From assembly GCA_023846275.1 (NCBI GenBank), contig JAIUJO010000297.1, forward strand, positions 273,001-337,000: a stretch of DNA of 64,000 bases, read 5' to 3'. Both the position numbers and the translations under genes were made by a program. The stretch is from Vanilla planifolia (Eukaryota > Streptophyta > Magnoliopsida > Asparagales > Orchidaceae). Shown here piece after piece: positions 51,776-61,650 of the stretch. Position 1 is the stretch's first letter. Every line of letters begins with the position of its first letter. The notes beneath the pieces were generated by a model. That model had not been told where the DNA came from, ran no database searches, and was given only the letters and a program-made list of their open reading frames with translations.

Positions 51776-52088
51776 AGAGTAGAGTAGAGTAGAGCATAGT
51801 AGAGCTAGATTAGGTTAGGCTAGGCTGGGCTAAGTATAGCTTGACTATTACAGAGTAGAACAAGGTTAGCTTAGGCTAGGCTAGGCTTGATAGAGTAGAG
51901 TAGTGTAGAGTTGAGTAGAGTTAAGTTAGGCTAAGCAAGGTAAGGCTAGGATAAGATAGGCTAGGCTAGCCAAGAGTTGAGTAAAGTAGAGTAGAGCTAA
52001 GATGAGTAAAGTAGAGCTAGGTTAGGGTTGCTCAGGCTTAGCTAGGCTAGAGCATAATATAGTAGAGTAGAGCATAGTAGAGTTTCGC

Positions 52089-52148
52089 AAAGTAAAGAAC
52101 AATAAAGCAAAGTAAGGCAAAGAAAAGTAAAGCAAAGTAAAGGAAAGC
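52089..52148 (+). repeat. AAAGY-variant patch
   Basis: About twelve words dominated by AAAGT and AAAGC instead of AGAGT, ending where AAAGCTAAGTTAGG opens a GG block. The concentration of one variant over 60 bp suggests a single word was amplified locally. Confidence 0.75.
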
Positions 52149-53350
52149 TAAGTTAGGTTAGGCCAAGCTATTATAAAATCAAGTAGTTAGGATACGCTAG
52201 GGTAGCCTAAGCTAAGCTAGGTTTTGCTAGGTGAGGCTATGCTAGAGTAGAGGAGGGTAAAGTAGAGTAGAGTAGAGTAGAGTAGAGTATAATAGAGTAG
52301 AGCTTAGTTAGGCTAAGCTGGGCTAGTTAGAGTAGAGTATTATAGAATATAGTAGAGCAAAGAAGAGGAGAGAACAATAGAGCAGAGCAGAGCTAGGTTT
52401 AGCTTGGCTAGGTTAGGCAAGGTTAGAGTAGGGTAGAGTAGAGTTGAGTAAAGTAGAGTAGAGCAAGTAGGCTTGGCTAGGCTAAGCAAGGTTAGAGTAG
52501 AGTAGAGCAGAGTCGAGTAAAGCTAGTTTAGGCTAGGTTAGGAAAAAGTAGGTTAGCCTAGGGTATACTAGGCTAAGCAAGGCATGAGTAGAGTATAGTA
52601 GAGTAGAGTAAGGTAAAGAATAATTAAGCTAGGCTAGGCTAGAGTAGAGTTGAGTAGTGTAGTGTATAGTTGACTAGATTAAAGTAGGATACAGTAAAGT
52701 ATTGTAGAGTGGAGTAGAGTAGAGTAGAGTAGAGTTAAGAAGAGTAGAGTATAGTAGAGCAGAGCAAAGTAGAACAGAGTTGAGCAGAATAGAGTAAAGT
52801 GGAGTAGAGCTTGGTTAGCCTAAGTGAGGCTTGGGTAAGCTAGGCTATGGTAGGCTAAATTTAGGTAAGCTAGGCTAAAGTAGAGTAGAGTAGAGTAAAT
52901 TAGAGTAGAGAAGAATAGAAGAGAGGAGAGTAGAGTGGAGTAGAGAAAATCCAAGCAGAGCAATGCAGAGTAGAGTAGAGTAGAGCTAGGTTAGGTTAGG
53001 CTAGGCTAAGCTATGCTAAGTTAGGCTAAAGTAGACTAGACTAGAGTAGAATTAAGTAGAGTAAAGTATAGTAGATTAAGCAGGGCTAGGTTAGGTTAGG
53101 CTAGGCTAGAGTAGAGAGAGTAGAGTAAAGTAGAGTAGAGTAGTGTAGAGCAAAATGGAGTTTTGTAGAGCTAGGTTAGTCCAAGATAGATTAGAGGAGA
53201 GTTGAGCTAGGTAAGAAAGGCTTGGCTAGGCTTGTTAGACTAGAGTAGAGAAGACTAGAGAAGAGTAGAACTAAGTTAGGTTAGGCTAGGCTAGGTTAGA
53301 TTATGCTAGGTTAGGCTAGTGTACAATAAAGTAGAATAGAGTAGAAAGAG

Positions 53351-53515
53351 TAGAGCAAAGCATAGTAGAGTTAAGTAGAGTAGAGAAGAGTAGAGGAGGT
53401 GGAGTAGAGTGGAGTAGAGTAGGTTAAAGCAATAAAAAGAAGAGCAGAGCATAGTAGAGTAGAGCAGAGCTTGCTTAAGCTAGGCTAGGCTAGGCCATAC
53501 TAGAGTACAATAAAG
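53351..53515 (+). repeat. Copy 1 of a 185-196-bp tandem duplication
   Basis: Shares an ordered set of unusual strings with the next feature: GCATAGTAGAG, TTAAGTAGAG, GGAGTAGAGTGGAG, GCAATAAAAAGAAGAG and CTTAAGCTAGGCTA. The unit covers one AG domain plus its GG block. Boundaries are approximate. Confidence 0.8.
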
Positions 53516-53535
53516 TAGAGTAGAGTAGAGAAGAG

Positions 53536-53705
53536 TAGAGTAGAGCATAGTAGAGCTAAGTAGAGTAAAGAAGAGCAGAGGAGAGTGGAGTAGAGTGGAG
53601 CAGAGTGGAGCAGAGTAGATTAGAGCAATAAAAAGAAGAGTAGAGGGCAATAGAGTAGAGCAGACCTAGCTTAAGCTAGGCTAAGTTAGGCTACACAAGA
53701 GTATA
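53536..53705 (+). repeat. Copy 2 of a 185-196-bp tandem duplication
   Basis: The offset from copy 1 is 185 bp at GCATAGTAGAG and 196 bp at GCAATAAAAAGAAGAG. This copy therefore gained about 11 bp in between, chiefly an extra CAGAGTGGAG pair of words. Downstream both copies run into a GG block with the uncommon TTAAGCTAGGCTA order. Confidence 0.8.
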
Positions 53706-56700
53706 GTAGAGTAGGTTAGAGCTCGGTTAGGATTGGCTAGGTTAGGCTAGTTTGAGTAGAGTAGAGTAGAGTAGAGCTAGGTTACGTTAGGTTGGGCTAG
53801 GCTAGGCTAAGCTAAGTTAGAGTTGAGAATAGTAGAGTCGAGTAGGGTAGAGTAGAGTAGAGCACAGTTAGGTAAGGTTAGGCTAGGCTAGGTTAGAGTA
53901 GGGTAGGGTTAAGTCGAGGAAAGAAGAGCAAAGCAGAGCAGAGTAGAGTAGAGTAGAGTAGAGTAGAGAAGAGAAAACAAGAGTAGAGTAGAGCAGAACA
54001 AAGTAGAGCATACCAGAGCAAAGATGATTAGAGCAAAGTAGAGCTAGGTTTGGCTAAGCTAGGCTAACCTAGCTTAGAGTTGTGTTCAATAAAGTAGAGT
54101 AGAGTATACTATAGTGTAGTACAATAGAGTAGAGTAGAGTAAAGCTAGGTTATTCTAAGCAAGGCAGGGCTAGGCCAGGCAAGGTTAGGCATGGCTAGAG
54201 TAGACTAGAGTGGAGTAGAGATAGGTTCAGTTAGGCTAGGCTGAGCTGAAGTAGAGTAAAGAAGAGTAGAGAAAAGTAGAGCATAGTAGAATAGAGTATA
54301 ATAGAGCATAGCATAATAGAGCTGAGTAAATTGGAGCAATGTAGAAGAGAGTATAGTAGAGTAGAGTAGGGCAGAGCAGAGAAGAGCATAACTATGTTAG
54401 GCTAGGCTATATTTGGCTAGGCAAGGCTAGAGTAGAGTAGATAGAGAAGAGAAGATTAGAGCAGAGTAATAAAAAGTAAAGCAGAGCATAATAGAGTATA
54501 GTAGAGCTAGGTTAGTGTAAGCTAGTTTATGCTAGGTAAAGTTAGGCTAAGCCAAAGTAGAGTAGAGTAAGGTAGAGCTAGGTTAGGCTGGGCTAGAGAA
54601 GAATAGAGTAGACTACTATAGAGCTAAGTGAAGTTAGGCTATGGTACGCTAGGCAAGGTTGGGCTAAGCTAGGCTAGGTTAACTTAGAGTAGAGTAGAGT
54701 ATAATAGAATAGAGTAGGTTAGAGTTAGGTTAGGGTAAGCTAGGCTAGGTTTGAGTAGAGTAGAGTAGAGAAGAGTGGAGTAGAGTAGTGTCGAGTCGAG
54801 TAAAGTAGAGTAGAGTATGGTTAGGCGAGGCTAGGCTAGGTTAGAGTATATTAGAGTATAGTTTAGAAGAATAAAACTAGGCTAGGCTTTACAAGGCTAG
54901 GGAATGTTAGAGTAGAGGAGAGCAGAGTAGAGTATAGTAAAGTAGAGTATAGTAGAGGAAAGCCGAGAAGAGCTAGTTAAGCTAGGCTTGGCTATGCTAG
55001 GTTATGCTAGGCTAGGTTAGAGTAGTGTAAAACAAAATAGAGTGGAGCAGAGCAGAGAAGAATAGAGTTGAGTAGAGTAGAGTTGAATAGAGCTAGGGGA
55101 GGCCAGGCTAGGTTAGGCTCGAGTTGAGGAGGGTAGAGTAGAGTAGATTAATGCAGAGCAGAGCAGAGCAAATTAAAGTGGAGAAGAGCATAGTAGAGTT
55201 GAGCTAGGTTAGGCATGGATAGGTCAGCTAGGCTAAGCTAGGGTAGAGTAGAGAAGAGCTTGGTTAGGCTAGGCTAAATTAGCCTAAGTTAGAGAAGAGT
55301 AGAGTAGCGTAGAGTAAAGCATTGTAGAGCTAGGTTAGGCTAAGCTAGGAATGGCTTGGCTATGCAAGGTTTTTCTAGGTTAAGATAGGCTAGGCTAAAG
55401 TAGAGCAGTAGAGGTAGGTTAGGCTAAGTTAGGTTAGAATAGGCTAGGCTAGGCGAGACTTGTTTGGAGAAGTGTTTAGTAGATTAAAGCGTAGTAGGGT
55501 AGAGTTGAGTAATGTAGATAGAGTAGAATAGAGTTTAGTAGAGTAAATTAGTGTAATGTAGAGTAGAGTAGAGCAAGGTTAGGCAAGGATAGGTAAGGTT
55601 AAGCTAGGCTAGGGAAGGCTAGGCTAGTGAAGGCAAGGCTAGAATAGAGTAGACTAAAGCTAAGTTAGGCAAGGCTATGCTAGAGTACAATAGAGTAGAC
55701 TAGAGTAGCACAGAGCAGAGTAGAGCATAGTAGAGAATAACATAATAGAGTCAAGCATAGTAGAGCATAGGTAGGTTAGGCTATGCTAGGCTAGGCCAGG
55801 CTAAAGTAGGCAAGAGTTGTGTTTAGTAGGGTAAAGTAAAGTAGAGTACAATAGAGCAGAGTATAGCAAAGAGATCAACAGAAGAGTAGAGCTCAATTAA
55901 GCTAAGCTAGGCAAGGCTATAATAGAGTAGAGTTTAACTAGGGTAGGCTAAGATAGAGTATAATAGATTAGAGTAGAATAGAGCAAAGCAGAGAAGAATA
56001 GAGTGAAGTAGAGCAAAGGAGAGTAGAGTAGAGTAGAGGAAGGTTGGACAAGGCTAGAGTAAAAGAGAGTAAAGCTAGGTTAGGCTAGGCTAGGCTAGGT
56101 TAAATTAGGTTCGAGTCGAGTAGAGTAGAGTAGAGTGGAGTTGAGTAGAGTAGAGTGGCGTAGAATATAGTAGAGTAGAGTAGCGTAGAGTAGAGTAGAG
56201 CTAGGTTAGGCATGGCTAGGTAAGGCCAAGTTAGGCTAAGGTAGGCAAGGCTAGGCCAGCTAGAGTAGAGTAGAGTATCATAGAGTAGAGTACAGCTTGG
56301 GTAGGCTAAGCAAGGCTAGAGTAGAGTAGAGTAGAGTAGAGAAGACCAGAGTAGAGCAGAGTAGATTAGAGAAGATTAGAGCAGAGCAGAGTAGAGTAAA
56401 GCTAAGTTAGGTTATGCTAGGGAAGGATAGGCTAGAGTAGAGTAGCGTAGAGTAGAGTTGAGCTGGGATAGGCAAGGGTAGGCCAAAGTATAGTATAGCA
56501 TAGAAGAGTAGTGTAGAGAAGAGCAGAGTAGAGAAGAGCAAATCTGAGTAGAGTGAAACATAGCTAGGTTAGGCTAGGATAAGCTAGGTTAGGAGAAGTT
56601 AAGCTAAGCTAGAGTAAAGTAGAGTAGAGTATAGTAGGATAGAGCTGGGTTAGGCTACAATAAGCTAGGCTAAAATTTAGAGTAGAGTAGAGTAGAGTAA

Positions 56701-57269
56701 AGTAGAGTAGAGTGGAGTAGAGCTAGGTTAAGCTAGGCTAAGCTAGGGTAGGCTTGACAAGGATAAGCTAGGCTAGGCTAGAGTAAAGTACAATAGACTA
56801 GAGTTGAGTAGAGGATAGTAAACTTAGGCAAAATTGAGAATAGCAGAGTGGAGTAAAGCAGAGTAGAGCAAGGTTAAGCCAGACTAGGCTAGGCTAGGCT
56901 AAATTAGGCTGGGCTAGAGTAGAGTACAATAGAGCAAGGTTATGTAAGGCTAGGCTAGACTAAGTTATTGTAGAGTAGAGCAGATTAGAGTAGAGTAGAG
57001 TACAATAAAGTAGAGTAGAGTAAAGCGAGGCCAGGCTAGGCTAGCCTAGGGTAGGCTACGAAGGGCTAAGCAAGGAAAGCGTGGTGTAGAGAAGAATAAA
57101 GCAGGGTAGAGTAGAGTAGAGTAGAGTAAGGCTCGACTATGCTTTGATATGCTAGGCTAAATTAGCCTAGAGTAGAGTAGAGCAGAGTAGTGTAGAGCAA
57201 TGCAGAATAAGACAAAGCAGTGTAGAGGAGAGTAGAGTAAAGCAGAGAAGAGCAGAGTAGAATAAAGAA

Positions 57270-57365
57270 AAGGTAACAGAGTAGAGCATGCAATTTATAA
57301 AAGAGCAAAAGTAGAGTTGACCTGAGCTAAGCATAATAGAACAAATCAGAGCAAAGCCGGGTAAC
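57270..57365 (+). other. Off-pattern island in the array
   Basis: The 5-bp register is hard to follow here. Strings such as GCATGCAATTTATAAAAG, GTTGACCTGAGC and AAGCCGGGTAACATAG do not derive from one or two changes in TAGAG. AG-class words still appear between them, so this is probably an old, heavily mutated patch and not inserted unique DNA. The minus-strand reading frame over it looks less repetitive only for this reason. Confidence 0.55.
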
Positions 57366-58750
57366 ATAGAGTAGAGTAGGGTAGAGCTTGGTTAGGTTAG
57401 GCTAAGTTTGGCTAACTAGAGTAGAGTAGAGAAGAGCATAGTAGAGTAGAATAGAGTAGAGAAAAATAGAGCAGAGCATAAGAAAGTAGAGCAAAGCAGG
57501 GTAGAATAAAGTTGAGCAAAATAGAGAAAAACCGAGCAAGCAGAGCAAAGTGAAGTAAGGTTATTCTAGGCTATGCTAGGCTTGGCTAGGCTAGACTAGG
57601 CTTGAGTAGAGTAGAGCTAGGTTAGGCTAAGTTAGGTTATAATAGAGTAGTATTTAGTGGAGTAGAATGGAGTAGAGTATAGTATAGTAGAGTAAAGTAG
57701 AGCATTGTACAACAAAGAAAAACAGAGTAGAATAGAGTAGAGTAGAGCAAAGAAGTAAAGAGTAGAGTTAAGCAGAGTCTAGGCTTTTTTGAGCTAGGCT
57801 ATGCATCGCTAGAGTAGAGTAGATTTGGGTTAGGTTAGGTTAGGCAAGACTAGGCTAAGTTAGAATAGAGTATAATAGAGTAGATTTGAATGGAGAAGAG
57901 TAGAGAAGAGCAGAGAAGAGTAGAGTAGAGCTAAGTTAAGCTAGTAGACTATGCTAGAGTAGGCTTGGCTAGTCTATGCTAGGCTAGAGTAGAGTAGAGT
58001 AAAGCTAGCTTAGGTTAGGCTAGTTTAGGCAAAACTAGGCTTGAGTAGGGTAGAGTAGAGTAGAGTAGAGCTGAGTAGAGCAAAGCTGAGTGGAGCAGAG
58101 AAGAGTAAAGCATAATAGAGTAGAGTAGAGTAGTGCATATAGGAGTAGAGCAGAGTAGCATAGAGAAGAGTAGAGCTAAGAAGAGTAGAGCATAGTTGAG
58201 CAGAGTAGATCAGAGTAGAGTTTAGCTAGGCTAGGATAAGCTAAGCTTGAATAGAGAAGTGTGGATTAGAGTGGAGTTAAGTAGAGTATAGAGGAAGGAG
58301 TAGAGCAGAGTAGAGTAGGGCTAGGTTAGGTTAGGCTTGGTTAGGCTATGCTTTTCAAGGATAAGCTAGGCTAGGCTAAAGTATAATATAGTAGAGTATA
58401 GAAGAGTAATGCAGAGTAAAGTAGAGTAAAGCTGAGTAAAGAAGTGCAAAGTAAAGGAAAACAAAGAAGAGTAGAGATCAGCTAGGCTAGGTTAGGCTAA
58501 GCTCGAGTAGAGTAGAGCAGATTTGAGTTTAGTTGAGTAGAGTTGAGTAGAGTGGAGCAGAGTTGAGTAAAGTAGAGTAGATATGAGTAGAGTAGAGAAA
58601 AGAAGTAAAGTAGAGTAGAGCTAGGTTAGCTTAAGCTAGCCTAGGCTAAGGTAGGCTAGGCTATAGTAGAGTAGAGTATAGCAAGGTTATGCTAGGGAAG
58701 GCTAGTCACAGCAAGAGTAGAGTAGAGTATAATAGAGTAGAAAAGAACAG

Positions 58751-58808
58751 AGCATAGTAGAATAGAGCAGAGCAGAGTAGAGCATAGTAGAATAGCAGAG
58801 CAGAGTAG
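58751..58808 (+). repeat. 30-bp tandem duplication with a 2-bp loss
   Basis: The unit AGCATAGTAGAATAG plus CAGAGCAGAGTAG words occurs twice. The second copy lacks two bases (AG), giving a 30-bp and a 28-bp copy. The loss shifts the local 5-bp register. Confidence 0.85.
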
Positions 58809-61641
58809 AGCAAGGCAAAGCAAAAGAAAGCAGAGTAAAGAAGAGCTGAGCAAAGTAGAGCATAGTAGAGCTAGGTTAGGCTAGGCTAGGCAAGCGTAGA
58901 GCAGAGTAGAGTAATGTTAGATTAGGCTAGGCTAGGCTATAATAGAGTAAAGTATAATATAGTAGAGTAGAGTAGAGTAGAGCTAGGTTAGGCTTAGCTA
59001 AGCCAGGCTTGGCTAAGCTAGGGTAGATAGAGCATAGTAAAGTAGATTAAAGTAAAGTAGAGTAGAGTAGAACAGAGTAGAGCAAAGCAGACATGAGTAG
59101 AGGAGAAAAGAATATAATAGAGTAGGGCATAGAAGTGCAGAGCATAGTAAAGTTGGGTAGAATAGAGAAGAGCTGAGTAGAGTAGGGCTGAGAAGGGTAG
59201 AGTTGAGTAGAGTATAATAGAGTTGAGCTAGGTTAGGCTAGGCATGGCTATGCCAAGCTAGGAAGGATAGGCTCGGCTAGGCTAGATTAGAGTAGAGTAG
59301 AATATAATGGAGTAGAGTAGAGTAGAGTATAATAGAGTAGAGTAGAGCTAGGTCATGCTAGAGTATAGTAAAGCAGATTGGAGTACAATAATGTAGAGTA
59401 GAGCAGAGTAGAGCTAGATTGGGCTAGGCGAGGGTAGGCTAGGCTAAGCTATATTAGGCTAGGCTAGAGTAGAGTGGAGTAGAGTAGAGTAGAGTAGAGC
59501 TAGGTTAGGTTAGGCTAGGCAAGGCTAAGTTAGAGTAGAGTAGAGCATAGTAGAGTATATTACAATAGAGAAGAATAGAGTAAAGTAGAATAAAATAAGG
59601 TTAGGCTAGGCTAGGTTATAGTAGAGTATATTAAAATAGAGTAGAGTAGAGTAGAGTAAAGGAGAGTAAAGTATTCTAGAGTATAATAGAGTAGATTAGA
59701 GTTGAGTTAGGTTAAGCTAGGCTAGGCTATGTTAGGGCAGGCAATGTTAGGCTAGACATGGCTAGAGTAGAGTATAGGTTGGTTAGGCTATGCTAAGCTA
59801 GAGCAAAGTAGAGTAGAGTAGTACAGAATAGAGTAGAGTAGAGAAGAGCAGGGCAAAGTGGAGAAGTACAAAATAAAATAGAGCCTAGCATAATAGAGTA
59901 GAAGAGAGTAGAGTAGAGAGAGTAGAGTAGAGTAGAGCTAGTTTCTACTAAGCTAGGTTAGAGTAGAGTAGTGTAAAGTAGAGTGGAATGGCATAGAGTA
60001 GAGTAGAATAGAGCAAAACAGAGTAGAGAAGAGGAGAGTAGAGAAGAGTAGAGTAGGTCAGGGCAAAGGAAAGTAGACATGGGTAGTGCTCAGTTAGGCT
60101 AGGCTAAGTTAAGCTAAAGTAGAGTAGAGGAGAGTTGAGTAAAGTAGAGTAGAGTAGAGTAGAGTATAGTAGAGTAGAGTAGAGTAGAGTCGAGTAGAGT
60201 GGAGTAGAGTAGAGAAGAGTATAGTAGACTAGATTTGAGTAAAATAGAGTTGGGATAGGCTAGGCTAGGTTAGGTTATGCTGGGTTAGGTTAGGCTAGAG
60301 TAAAGTAGAGTGGAGCTTGGCTAGTTTAAACTAGGCTAGAGTAGAGTAGAGAAAAATTTAATAGAGTGTAGAAAAGAAGAGTAGAGTAGATTAGACTAGA
60401 GTAGAGTAGAGCAAAGTAGAGCAGAGTTGAGAAGAGATAGGTAAGGTTAGCATAAGCAAGGCTAGAGTAGAGTAGAGTAGAGTAGAGGTAGATTATGCTA
60501 GGTTAGGTAGGCTAGGTTAGAGTAGACTAGAGTAGAGTAGAGTATAGTAGAGTATAATAGAGTAGGGTAAAGTAGAACTATGTTAGGCTAGGGTAGGCTA
60601 ATTTAAGCTAGGCTAAGATAGGCTAGAGTAGAGTTGAGTAGAGTAGAGTAAAATAGAGTAGAGAAGAGTAGAGTAGAGTAGAGTATGGCTAGCTTTTCTT
60701 AGTCTAGCCTTGGGTAGAGTATGATAGAGTATAGCAGAGTGGAGCCCAACAGAGCAGAGTAGAGTATAAAAGAGTAGAGTAGAGTTGAGCTAGGTTAGGC
60801 TAGGCCAGGCTATGCTAGGATGGGACATGTTAGACAAGACTAGGCTAGACTAAAGTAGTGTAGAGCTTTGTTAGGCGATGCTAGGCTAGAGTAGAGTAGA
60901 GTAGAGTAGAGTAGAGTAGAGAAGAGTAGAGTAGAGCTGAGTAAAGTAGAGAAGAGTAGAGCATTGTAGACCAGAGAAGAGCAGTAAAAAGTAGAGTAGA
61001 GTGGAATAGAATAGAGCAGAGCAGAGTAGTATAGAGAGAGTAAAGTAGTGTTGAGCTAGTTTAGGTTAAGTTAGGATAAGTTTGGCTAGGTTATAGTAGA
61101 GTAGAGCAAAGTAGAGTTGAGTAAAGGTAGAATAGTTTAGAGGAGAATAGAGTAGAGTAGAGTCGAGTATAGTATAATAGATTTGAGTAGAGTAGATTAG
61201 AGTAAAGTAGAGCTACGTTAGGTTAGGTAGGTTAGGTTATGGTAGGTTAGGCTAGGCTAGAGTAGAGTAGAGTGGAGCAGAGCTACGCTAAGTTAGGCTA
61301 GGCTAGGCTAAGTTAGAGTATATTAAAGTAGAGAAGAACAGAGCAGAGTAGAGCAATGTAATGTAGACTAAAGAAAAGTAGTGTAGAGATTAGTGGAGCA
61401 GAGTAGAGTATAGTAGAGTAGAGCTAGATTAAGCTAGGATTGGAAAGGCTAGAGTATAGTAGATTAGAGTAGAGTTAGGTTAGGCTAGGCTAGGTTTGGC
61501 TAGGCCAAGATAGTCAAGGCTAAGCTTGAGTAGAGTATAGTAGAGTAGAGTAGATTAGAACAAGGTTAGGTAAGGCTAGGCTAGGCTATGCGAGAGTAAA
61601 ATGGAGTAGAGTAGAGTAGAGTAGAGCAGAGCAGAGCATAG

Positions 61642-61650
61642 AAAAAAAAA
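61642..61650 (+). repeat. A9 homopolymer
   Basis: Nine A bases inside an AG domain, most simply a slippage product of an AAAAG-type word. There is no sign of an inserted element around it. Confidence 0.8.

Noticed and set aside
57167-57367. A minus-strand frame with a less repetitive peptide (Cys, Phe, Gly and Asn appear)
   Set aside because: The variety comes from a mutated patch of satellite at 57270-57365. The rest of the frame is the usual Leu/Ser/Tyr repeat, and there is no homology I can recognise.
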